NCBI GenBank assembly: GCA_030622585.1
Contig: JAUXFZ010000064.1
Location: forward strand, 1-9,154
Source of the DNA: Myxococcales bacterium
Lineage (GTDB): Bacteria > Myxococcota_A > Polyangia > Polyangiales > Houyiibacteriaceae
DNA length: 9,154 nt
Direction of reading: 5' to 3'
Shown: piece by piece, positions 1 to 5,951 of the stretch
Position numbering within the stretch: the stretch's first letter is position 1
Layout of the letters: each line of letters begins with the position of its first letter
Notes under the pieces: model-generated
The model's input: only the letters and a program-made list of their open reading frames with translations
What the model was told of the DNA's origin: nothing
Databases searched by the model: none
Made by a program: the position numbers and the translations under genes

Positions 1-1863
1 CTGCGCCGCCCGACCCCGCTCTTCTCGCACGTCGGCCGAGAGCTCCACGCACAGCTTCCCGGCTTCGGCATTGCGCCAGGTCTTGCTCGTCTCGCCGCGA
101 CCCACATCCTTGTCGTCGTACTTGCCGCTCCGATCGGTCCGTTGGTCTACGACGCGGAGGACCAAGTCGACCCCAGCGAGTGCGCTCACCTGCGCCACCA
201 CGCGCTCCGCGGCCTCGCTCAGGCAAAACGTATCGACATCGCCACGCCAGCCGATCCACCCTCGTCGCTCGACCCCCAGCGCCAGCGGCTCCGCAAGCTC
301 GAGTGAGTCGTTGGGCTCGCGCTCGAACGTCCCATCGTCATCTAGGAACCGCCAGCGGACGTAGTACTGATCGGAGACGTTTTCGGTCGGCAGGGCGCCT
401 TCGCCGCTCCGTTCACGGACCCGGATCACGTACTTCCCGGGCTCGAGAGGCACGTTGGGCAACCGTTCGCCCTGTCCCACGCCGCCGGAGTCGGCCACGA
501 GAAAGGGCGGCTCTTGGCCGCGCCTCGAGAGCTCGACGATCACATCCATGTTGGGAATCGAGCTCACCTGCACATTCGCCGAGCGGCGCTTCATGCCCCG
601 GTGCTCGATCTCGAACAGATCGACGTCTCCCGAATCTTCGCTGACACGCTGACCAAGGTACGCTTCCATCTCGATGTTCTCAGCAAGAGGCGTGGCGTCT
701 TTCGCCGTGTGGTTGGGTTCGCTCTCCGACGGGCCACGCGTCGCGAGCTGCCATGCGGCGACACCGCCGCCCGCCAATAGGAAGAGCAAGATCAACCATC
801 CAAGCCTCCGCTTCGGTTTGAGGAGCGAATCCACTCCATCGACGCGCCGTTCACCACTACCAAACGGCGATTGGCCGACCCCACTGAGCGGCCAATCGCC
901 CGACCTGACGGCGGTGAGATACTCGATCAAGGCCTGCCTCACCTCCTCGGCGGTCTGATAGCGGTCGTCGGGATCCTTCTCGAGGCAGCGCAGTATGATC
1001 TCGTCGGCTTCGGCAGGCACTGATAAAGGCGACCGGGCAGAAGGTCGCAGAGGCTCCTCCGACAAGTGCTTGGACAGAACGCCAACTGGGTTGGGCGCCT
1101 CGAACGGCGGCTTGCCGACGACGCACTCGTACATGATCGCTCCGAGCGCATACACGTCGCTTCGCCCATCGAGATCTTGTCCGTGAATCTGCTCGGGCGA
1201 CATGTAGTAAGGCGTGCCGACGATAGTGCCTGCGCTAGTCACCTGCGTTTCCACGGTTCCCGCGAAAAGCTTCGCAAGCCCGAAGTCCAACACCTTGGCC
1301 GTCTCGCCGTCACGGCCTTTCGATATGACGATGTTCTCGGGCTTGAGATCTCGGTGGACGATGCCTGCGGCGTGGGCGTCCTCGACGGAGCCCGCCACCT
1401 GAGCGCACAAATACGCGACCCGTCCAAAGGGCAGCGGTCCATCTTCGTCGAGGATTTTTGCCAAGTCATCGCCCTCGACGTACTCCATCACGAGGTAGAG
1501 CGAGCCGGCCTTGGTGCGCCCAAAGTCGAATACATGAACGGTGTTGGGGTGGTTGAGGCGCGACGCGGACTCCGCTTCGCGATGAAACCGGGCGACGTTC
1601 TCAGGGTTCTGCTGCAGCTCGGGGTGCAGCAACTTGATCGCCATCACTTTGCTGATCTGCACATGCTCGGCGCGATAGACCGTCCCCATCGCCCCACGCC
1701 CTATCGGCGCCACCACCCGATACCGGTCGGCGATGATGTCGCCCGGCTTGAGCACGGCAGACGCTAACGGCGTGCCGCACTTACCGCAGAATTTCGCCTC
1801 AGGCGGGTTGCTCTTCCCACATTCGTTGCAGCGCACTTGGTCGTGTGGCGCCGTGCTAGGCAT
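1..1863 (-). CDS. Membrane Ser/Thr protein kinase with N-terminal zinc ribbon and C-terminal tandem PPC-like repeats (3' end beyond window)
   Basis: The frame stays open for 621 codons from ATG 1863 to base 1, so the C-terminus is missing. It should autophosphorylate and phosphorylate Ser/Thr on cytoplasmic partners. Order of parts: zinc ribbon (C12xxC15, C26xxC29); Hanks kinase domain about 48-315 with glycine loop GRGAMG (55-60), ATP lysine K77, helix-C E96, HRDLKPEN (170-177), DFG (193-195), SPE (222-224) and D236, all key residues present; a basic stretch, then one membrane helix about 354-371; then an export-side region. That region holds two similar units, EPN...GDVDLF (382-417) and EPN...GDVDTF (516-546), each followed by a strand pattern ending in PGK or AGK. 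This resembles bacterial pre-peptidase C-terminal (PPC) domains. C547 and C605 could form a disulfide. The start overlaps the upstream gene's stop by 8 nt and has no clear Shine-Dalgarno, suggesting translational coupling. The kinase call is certain; the PPC assignment is from motif pattern only and the ligand is unknown. Confidence 0.93.
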   Translation of the reverse strand, partial: MPSTAPHDQVRCNECGKSNPPEAKFCGKCGTPLASAVLKPGDIIADRYRVVAPIGRGAMGTVYRAEHVQISKVMAIKLLHPELQQNPENVARFHREAESASRLNHPNTVHVFDFGRTKAGSLYLVMEYVEGDDLAKILDEDGPLPFGRVAYLCAQVAGSVEDAHAAGIVHRDLKPENIVISKGRDGETAKVLDFGLAKLFAGTVETQVTSAGTIVGTPYYMSPEQIHGQDLDGRSDVYALGAIMYECVVGKPPFEAPNPVGVLSKHLSEEPLRPSARSPLSVPAEADEIILRCLEKDPDDRYQTAEEVRQALIEYLTAVRSGDWPLSGVGQSPFGSGERRVDGVDSLLKPKRRLGWLILLFLLAGGGVAAWQLATRGPSESEPNHTAKDATPLAENIEMEAYLGQRVSEDSGDVDLFEIEHRGMKRRSANVQVSSIPNMDVIVELSRRGQEPPFLVADSGGVGQGERLPNVPLEPGKYVIRVRERSGEGALPTENVSDQYYVRWRFLDDDGTFEREPNDSLELAEPLALGVERRGWIGWRGDVDTFCLSEAAERVVAQVSALAGVDLVLRVVDQRTDRSGKYDDKDVGRGETSKTWRNAEAGKLCVELSADVREERGRAAQ

Positions 1864-2446
1864 TCAACGTCAGAAGTCGATAGCCGAGCCAAGCTGCCGA
1901 GAGAACGACCAGCACCGCAAGGCCGCGAAGCGCTTTCCTTCTTCGCGCCGTCACGGACAGCGGTTCATTGGCGCTGTCATAGCGGACCCGAGCTCGCGTG
2001 CGGCGACTCACGGCCGGTGGTTCGGGCGCTGCAGGGGCTTCGGAGCTCGGCTGCGTGTCGCTCGGCTCATCGGATGACTTCACGGGATCTGGCTCAGGAA
2101 AATCGGGGCGCGGAATGCCCAGCATGGTCTTTTGTGGCGTGCGGGTGCGCGCCGAGCGCGCCGCAGACAGCGGTGTGGGCGGAGGAGGAGGAGTGGATGC
2201 TGGAGCAGGCCTGTCGACAGGAGGTGCCCCCGCTGCCGTGGGCATCCCGAGAACAGTGTGCTTGCGAACGCGCTGCTGGGACGAGCTTCGTGGCGGCTCG
2301 GCTTGTGCCGCCGGGTCGCGCTCCTCGTGCATGCGGATGCGGGATTGATCTAAGCGTTCCGGGGCGTGATCGCGCCTGGCGTAACCACACTTGCCGCAGA
2401 ACGCATCGTCGGACGGAACTTCAGCTCCACATTGGGGACAATCCAT
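1856..2446 (-). CDS. Zinc-ribbon, proline-rich, C-terminally membrane-anchored protein
   Basis: This 196-residue protein matches no enzyme I recognise. It has an N-terminal zinc ribbon (C3xxC6, C17xxC20) very like the ribbon at the start of the adjacent kinase, a long low-complexity Pro/Ser/Ala/Glu-rich linker (about 28-147, with a run of five prolines at 86-90), a basic patch (148-174) and a single hydrophobic helix (about 173-192) only four residues from the end. The predicted topology is therefore a cytoplasmic ribbon and linker with a tail anchor. Two short motifs repeat in the linker: KHTVLGMP (62-69) and QKTMLGIP (105-112). Zinc-ribbon plus disordered linker proteins beside Hanks kinases are common in myxobacteria-like genomes. 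I infer a scaffold or substrate role for the neighbouring kinase, with the repeated threonines as candidate phosphosites. The start is supported by AGGAG six nt upstream. The stop lies inside the kinase start region (8-nt overlap). Gene real: high confidence; role: speculative. Confidence 0.85.
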   Translation of the reverse strand: MDCPQCGAEVPSDDAFCGKCGYARRDHAPERLDQSRIRMHEERDPAAQAEPPRSSSQQRVRKHTVLGMPTAAGAPPVDRPAPASTPPPPPTPLSAARSARTRTPQKTMLGIPRPDFPEPDPVKSSDEPSDTQPSSEAPAAPEPPAVSRRTRARVRYDSANEPLSVTARRRKALRGLAVLVVLSAAWLGYRLLTLNA

Positions 2447-2452
2447 GGCGCG

Positions 2453-2457
2453 CTCCT
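2453..2457 (-). promoter_or_regulatory. Shine-Dalgarno of the zinc-ribbon protein gene
   Basis: On the minus strand AGGAG lies six nt before ATG 2446. It fixes this start and suggests independent ribosome loading after the 51-nt gap downstream of dapB. Confidence 0.65.
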
Positions 2458-2497
2458 ACCGTATCAGAATTCGTCTAGGGTGGCTTCGCACTTGCGC

Positions 2498-3304
2498 CTA
2501 GCGGGCAATCCCCATCACGTCGGCCATGTCATACAGGCCCGCAGGCCGGCCGACGACCCACTGCGCCGCTCGCACCGCCCCCCGAGCAAAAATCGAGCGG
2601 TCCGTGGCACGATGGGTCAGCTCGAGGCGCTCGCCCTCTCCGACGAGGTAGAGCGTATGCTCCCCGACGACGTCGCCACCCCGAAGGGCCATCACGCCGA
2701 TCTCCTCGGTGGGTCTCGCGCCGACTTGGCCGCTTCGCCCGTGACTCACGGCGCTTTCCGCGTCGAGCCCCTTCGCCCTGGCCACGACCTCCCCGAGATG
2801 AACTGCCGTACCGCTCGGCGCGTCGACCTTGTTCCGATGATGAATTTCGACGATCTCGGCGTCAAAGCTCGGCCCAAGGAGCTCGGTCGCTCGCGCCGCA
2901 AGGAAGTAAAGCGCGTTGACGCCTTGGCTGTAGTTGGGGGCAAACACGATCGGCACCCGCTCAGCGGCCCGCTCGAGGCCCGCGCGAGTTTCCGGGTCGA
3001 GCCCCGTGGTTCCGATCACCATCGGGATATGCTGCCCCGCACACAGCGGCAAGAGCTTGGCGCTCGCCGAGGCGATGCTGAAGTCGATCACGACCTCGAC
3101 GTTCTTGAGGAACTCTTCGACGTCGGAGGTGATGCACACCCCCGAGGACGCCCCGACGGTGAGTTCGCCCATGTCGCGACCGATCAGCTCGGAGCCTTCA
3201 CGATCCATCGCGGCAACGAGGCTCGCTTCCGGATGGTCGCTCAGGACCGAGGCAATGCTTTGCCCCATGCGACCCGCTGCTCCGTGTATCGCGACTTGCG
3301 CCAT
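2498..3304 (-). CDS. dapB: 4-hydroxy-tetrahydrodipicolinate reductase
   Basis: A cytoplasmic enzyme that reduces the product of DapA to tetrahydrodipicolinate with NAD(P)H, in the lysine and meso-diaminopimelate (peptidoglycan) pathway. At 268 residues it has the normal family length. The N-terminal Rossmann motif is GAAGRMG (8-14), followed by GTTG (98-101) and FAPNYSQGVN (121-130). The active-site segment HHRNKVDAPSGTA (155-167) contains the catalytic His (H155) and Lys (K159), equivalent to H159 and K163 of the E. coli enzyme. The C-terminal part has GGDVVGEHT (209-217), ELTHRA (228-233) and GLYDMADV, all typical. I chose ATG 3304 because it puts the Rossmann motif at residue 8; upstream in-frame ATG 3436 would add 44 low-complexity residues and lie inside tyrA. 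No strong Shine-Dalgarno is visible. It follows tyrA by 43 nt and precedes the zinc-ribbon gene by 51 nt, all on one strand. Confidence 0.96.
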   Translation of the reverse strand: MAQVAIHGAAGRMGQSIASVLSDHPEASLVAAMDREGSELIGRDMGELTVGASSGVCITSDVEEFLKNVEVVIDFSIASASAKLLPLCAGQHIPMVIGTTGLDPETRAGLERAAERVPIVFAPNYSQGVNALYFLAARATELLGPSFDAEIVEIHHRNKVDAPSGTAVHLGEVVARAKGLDAESAVSHGRSGQVGARPTEEIGVMALRGGDVVGEHTLYLVGEGERLELTHRATDRSIFARGAVRAAQWVVGRPAGLYDMADVMGIAR

Positions 3305-3347
3305 GATGACGGCATCGCACCTGCGATGGCGGGCGTCAATCGACTCG

Positions 3348-4508
3348 CTACGTCGACGAGCGGCCGGCGCTGAGCTCGACGAGGCGATCGATGAGGAAGC
3401 CGCTTTGTTCGAGGGCCTCGCCGGTGAACTCGCCAAAGAACGCGCGAACGTCCGCGAAGACCTGGTCGAAGGCTTCCTGATCGCCTGCCGCCAAGATTTT
3501 CGCCAGATCGGCAGCGGCGTTCCCGAACCCCTCGATCACCCGCTTCGCATCGGGGTTGAGCATTTCGATTGGCCCGTACAGGTCCGGCGACTGCGCAAAG
3601 TGGCGGCCGGTCACGTAGGTCTCGAGCAAGTACGCCGGCGAAGTGAAACGAAGCGTCTCTGCGAGCGGTGTGCCGGTACGGCTCAACGCCATCCCGAGCA
3701 CCTGCGTCTTGAAATGATGCAGGACTTGCACGATCGCCATCATCGAATCGTGCCTTGAAGGGGTGGCCTCCGTAATCACCAAACCACGCGCCGTGAACAT
3801 CTGCCGCGTCCAAGCCAACCAGACATCTCCTCGCCCCGGACAGATCACGACGCGCTGTCCCTGGTACGTGTTGACGCCGGGGCCGAACATCGGATGGGTG
3901 CCTACCACGCTCGCTTCGGTGGACGTCAGCATGGCCTCCATCGGATCGGTCTTGATTGACGTGACATCCATGAGGAGCGCGTCCTTGCGAACCAGCGGAC
4001 CAAGTTGCTCGATCACTTGGCGGGTCTCGCGGATCGGCACGCTAATCATGACCACGTCCGCCATGGAGGCGGCATCGACGGGTCGAAGCTCGGTTTGAAG
4101 GTCGGCGCTCAGCACCTCGTGCCCGAGGTCGGAAAACAACGTGTTGAGCGAACGCCCCATCCCGCCTTCGCCACCGATGATGGCGATCGTCTTTTGTTCG
4201 ACATCGAGCGGCACCTCGGCACGGAGCGCGGCTTGGCGTTCGCGGCTCATCAACATCAGTTGCCGCCACACCGACGCGATGCTCTCGCCGGACAGGCCGA
4301 GCTCCTCGGCGCGGGCGGAGCGATCGGCTAGAACCCGTCGTTCGCGGGCCACGTCACGGATGCGAACCTGGTGCGAGCGCTTGCTCGCCGCAATGTCCGA
4401 CACGATGTCCATCCGGCGGGCCAGCAGCTCAAGCAGCTCGTGATCGAGGGCGTCGAGCGCACCTCGCAGCTCCGAAAGCGGGCCTTTGTCTGGATTCTCG
4501 TCGGTCAT
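3348..4508 (-). CDS. tyrA: Bifunctional chorismate mutase / prephenate dehydrogenase (T-protein)
   Basis: This 386-residue fusion converts chorismate to prephenate and oxidises it with NAD+ to 4-hydroxyphenylpyruvate, the tyrosine branch. It aligns along its full length by eye with E. coli TyrA (373 aa). The AroQ-type mutase domain (about 10-95) keeps R15, R32, K43 and E56, each four residues on from E. coli R11, R28, K39 and E52. The dehydrogenase domain (about 105-380) has the nucleotide-binding loop GGEGGMGR (112-119), SVPI (156-159), the catalytic HPMFGP (H205; E. coli H197) and HHF (264-266). In E. coli this enzyme is feedback-inhibited by tyrosine; that cannot be read from the sequence here. 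The mutase-dehydrogenase fusion is best known from gammaproteobacteria, so its presence here is mildly notable. ATG 4508 gives a clean family-like N-terminus, but no Shine-Dalgarno precedes it. It is the first gene of the leftward run and lies 45 nt from a divergent transporter. Confidence 0.95.
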   Translation of the reverse strand: MTDENPDKGPLSELRGALDALDHELLELLARRMDIVSDIAASKRSHQVRIRDVARERRVLADRSARAEELGLSGESIASVWRQLMLMSRERQAALRAEVPLDVEQKTIAIIGGEGGMGRSLNTLFSDLGHEVLSADLQTELRPVDAASMADVVMISVPIRETRQVIEQLGPLVRKDALLMDVTSIKTDPMEAMLTSTEASVVGTHPMFGPGVNTYQGQRVVICPGRGDVWLAWTRQMFTARGLVITEATPSRHDSMMAIVQVLHHFKTQVLGMALSRTGTPLAETLRFTSPAYLLETYVTGRHFAQSPDLYGPIEMLNPDAKRVIEGFGNAAADLAKILAAGDQEAFDQVFADVRAFFGEFTGEALEQSGFLIDRLVELSAGRSST

Positions 4509-4516
4509 GGGTTGGT

Positions 4517-4545
4517 TTTACATCGAACAAGGGCGTCCGCATAAT
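4517..4545 (+). promoter_or_regulatory. Sigma70-like promoter for the dicarboxylate symporter
   Basis: TTTACA (4517-4522) and CATAAT (4540-4545) are each one base from the sigma70 consensus and are separated by exactly 17 nt. Transcription would start near 4552, about two nt before GTG 4554, giving an almost leaderless mRNA. The opposite strand reads CATTAT over 4541-4546 with a weak TTGCAG 16 nt upstream of it, a possible overlapping promoter for tyrA (weak). Confidence 0.55.
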
Positions 4546-4553
4546 GCGCGCCC
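4531..4553. repeat. Interrupted inverted repeat over the -10 region (candidate operator)
   Basis: GGGCG (4531-4535) pairs with CGCCC (4549-4553), and nested inside CGCAT (4538-4542) pairs with ATGCG (4544-4548) around A4543. That makes ten complementary pairs with a 2-nt insertion (TC, 4536-4537) in the left arm. The dyad covers the -10 hexamer of the symporter promoter and ends directly at its GTG start. The position fits a repressor or regulator site shared by the divergent genes, but part of the symmetry could be chance in GC-rich DNA. Confidence 0.45.
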
Positions 4554-5816
4554 GTGAGACGACTGCAACTCCATCATTGGATCCTGATCGCGATGGCTCT
4601 AGGCGCCGCCCTGGGCCTCACGCTGAACTGGGCCGGGGGCCAGGGCATGGTCGATCCGGGCATCGTCAGCAATGTGGCGACCGTCGGCAAGGAGATCGGG
4701 GATCTCTTCCTCAGGCTCCTGCAGATGCTGGTGGTCCCCTTGATCGTGTCGTCGCTAATCACCGGCGTGACCGGCATGGGGGACCTCCGCACCCTCGGCT
4801 CGATCGGCGGGCGCGCGATCGGCTTCTACCTAACGACGAGCTTCCTGGCGATCGTAACCGGCATCGTGGTGGTGAACGTCATCCGCCCAGGTGACGGCGC
4901 GGAGCTCTCCTTACTCGAGGAAGGCGCCGCGAGTGGCGCTCTGCTGGCCGAGGAGCCGAGAAGCATCGGCATCGTTCTGTGGGAACAGCTCGAAAGTTTG
5001 ATCCCGAAGAACCCGCTCGCCGCCGCTACCGAAGGCGACATGCTCCCAGTCATCTTCTTCTCGCTTCTGATGGGCGTATTCATCGGCCTGGCCGAGCATC
5101 GCAACGGCTCGAAGGACGCAAGCATCGTCCGCCGCTTCTTCTCGGGGCTGTTCGACGTGATGATGCAGATGACCCTCTTCGTGGTGAAGTTCGCCCCGAT
5201 TGGAGTCTTCGGCTTCACCCTGTTCGCGGCCGCCGGCAAGGGACTGGCCGCGTTTCAAGTGCTCGGCTGGTACGTGCTCACCGTCTTCATCGCGCTCCTG
5301 ATTCACGCCACGGTGACCCTGCCGATCATTCTGAAAGTCGTCACCGGCCGCTCGCCCATCGAATACGCCCGCAAGCTCACCACCGCATTGGTGACGGCGT
5401 TCAGCACCGCCTCCAGCAACGGCACCCTCCCCCTCACGATGCAAGAGGTCGAAGGAGCGGGCGTCAAACCAGGGGTCACCTCGTTCGTGCTCCCCCTCGG
5501 CGCCACCATCAACATGGACGGGACCGCGCTCTACGAAGCCGTCGCAGTCCTCTTCATCGCGCAGGTCTACGGCATCGACCTCACGCTCGCCCAACAAGCG
5601 ATCATCGCGTTCACAGCCCTACTCGCCAGCATCGGCGCAGCCGGGATCCCCCACGCCGGCATGGTCATGATGGTCGTGGTGCTCAACGCAGTGGGCCTAC
5701 CGACGAGCGCAGTGGCCTTGATTCTCGCCGTAGACCGCATCCTCGACATGCTGAGGACGACGGTAAACGTTTGGTCGGACTCGGTGGCAGCCGCGGTCGT
5801 CGACGCACGGGAGTAG
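4554..5816 (+). CDS. Dicarboxylate/amino acid:cation symporter (DAACS, SLC1-like; probable acidic substrate)
   Basis: An inner-membrane secondary transporter of 420 residues, the usual length, importing glutamate, aspartate or C4-dicarboxylates with Na+ or H+. The N-terminus fits the family (basic start, then helix 1 at about 8-25). Characteristic elements are the first hairpin tip AFSTASSNGTLP (282-293), the NMDGTA signature (320-325), and the second hairpin/helix 8 with ILDMLRTTVN (396-405) and D409. R401 sits where GltPh R397 binds the substrate side-chain carboxylate, so an acidic substrate is more likely than a neutral one. N405 and D409 match GltPh N401 and D405. The hairpin tip reads SSNGTLP where many relatives have SSSATLP or SSAATLP. 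GTG 4554 is the first possible start after in-frame TAA 4542; the alternative ATG 4593 would cut into helix 1. No Shine-Dalgarno is present, consistent with a near-leaderless message. It is divergent from tyrA. The exact substrate and coupling ion are not resolved. Confidence 0.94.
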   Translation: MRRLQLHHWILIAMALGAALGLTLNWAGGQGMVDPGIVSNVATVGKEIGDLFLRLLQMLVVPLIVSSLITGVTGMGDLRTLGSIGGRAIGFYLTTSFLAIVTGIVVVNVIRPGDGAELSLLEEGAASGALLAEEPRSIGIVLWEQLESLIPKNPLAAATEGDMLPVIFFSLLMGVFIGLAEHRNGSKDASIVRRFFSGLFDVMMQMTLFVVKFAPIGVFGFTLFAAAGKGLAAFQVLGWYVLTVFIALLIHATVTLPIILKVVTGRSPIEYARKLTTALVTAFSTASSNGTLPLTMQEVEGAGVKPGVTSFVLPLGATINMDGTALYEAVAVLFIAQVYGIDLTLAQQAIIAFTALLASIGAAGIPHAGMVMMVVVLNAVGLPTSAVALILAVDRILDMLRTTVNVWSDSVAAAVVDARE

Positions 5817-5845
5817 CGGACCCCGGCACTGACACCGGCATGAGA

Positions 5846-5882
5846 CCCCCCGATTTCAACCTGGGAAGGTTCTTGTTGGGGG
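5846..5882 (+). terminator. Nested stem-loop downstream of the symporter gene (possible terminator)
   Basis: AACCT (5858-5862) and AGGTT (5867-5871) form a perfect 5-bp hairpin with a GGGA loop, followed by T-rich TTCTTGTT. Outside it, CCCCC (within 5846-5851) can pair with GGGGG (5878-5882) across an internal loop. It lies 30 nt after the symporter stop and just before the next promoter, the right place to end the symporter transcript, but it lacks a true U run. Confidence 0.3.
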
Positions 5883-5887
5883 AGGGG

Positions 5888-5916
5888 TTGACCGCTGGGT
5901 GGGTTGGATCTACAAG
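5888..5916 (+). promoter_or_regulatory. Candidate promoter of the GH5-phosphodiesterase operon
   Basis: TTGACC (5888-5893, five of six matches) is followed after 17 nt by TACAAG (5911-5916, four of six). Transcription would start near 5923, leaving a leader of about 30 nt before ATG 5952. It is the best match in the 135-nt intergenic region. Confidence 0.4.
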
Positions 5917-5941
5917 GTGAGCAATACTCATCTTTAGCGCC

Positions 5942-5947
5942 AGGAGG
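5942..5947 (+). promoter_or_regulatory. Strong Shine-Dalgarno of the GH5 lipoprotein gene
   Basis: AGGAGG lies four nt before ATG 5952. It decides the start in favour of 5952, which also gives a proper lipoprotein signal, over the longer in-frame TTG start at 5904. Confidence 0.8.
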
Positions 5948-5951
5948 AACT

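Noticed and set aside
1066..1767. Plus-strand 233-codon open frame
   Set aside because: It lies wholly antisense to the kinase catalytic domain, whose motifs are intact; the translation shows no family features and is a GC-rich shadow frame.
2447..2497. Possible internal promoter between dapB and the zinc-ribbon gene
   Set aside because: A TGATAC-like hexamer exists on the minus strand but there is no acceptable -35 at 16-18 nt, so I do not call it.
2366..3373. Plus-strand 335-codon open frame opposite dapB
   Set aside because: It is complementary to a full-length DapB with all active-site motifs, and its own translation is Arg/His-rich with no recognisable domain.
3305..3436. Upstream extension of dapB to ATG 3436
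   Set aside because: It would add 44 Ser/Ala/Arg-rich residues before the Rossmann motif and lies mostly inside the tyrA 3' end; ATG 3304 gives the normal family length.
4544..4894. ATG-initiated frame starting at 4544 in the divergent promoter region
   Set aside because: The ATG sits in the predicted -10 element and the frame runs out of phase through the symporter; the product is Arg/Asp/Gly-rich without a domain.
4911..5597. Minus-strand 228-codon open frame opposite the symporter
   Set aside because: Shadow of the transporter gene; the product is Gly/Glu/His-rich with no motif or Shine-Dalgarno.
4979..5920. Plus-strand 313-codon frame overlapping the symporter
   Set aside because: Arg/His/Pro-rich out-of-frame reading of the symporter coding sequence; no domain signature.
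5904..5951. Longer GH5 start at TTG 5904
   Set aside because: It would overlap the predicted -10 and the AGGAGG site and bury the signal peptide; ATG 5952 has an ideal Shine-Dalgarno and lipobox spacing.
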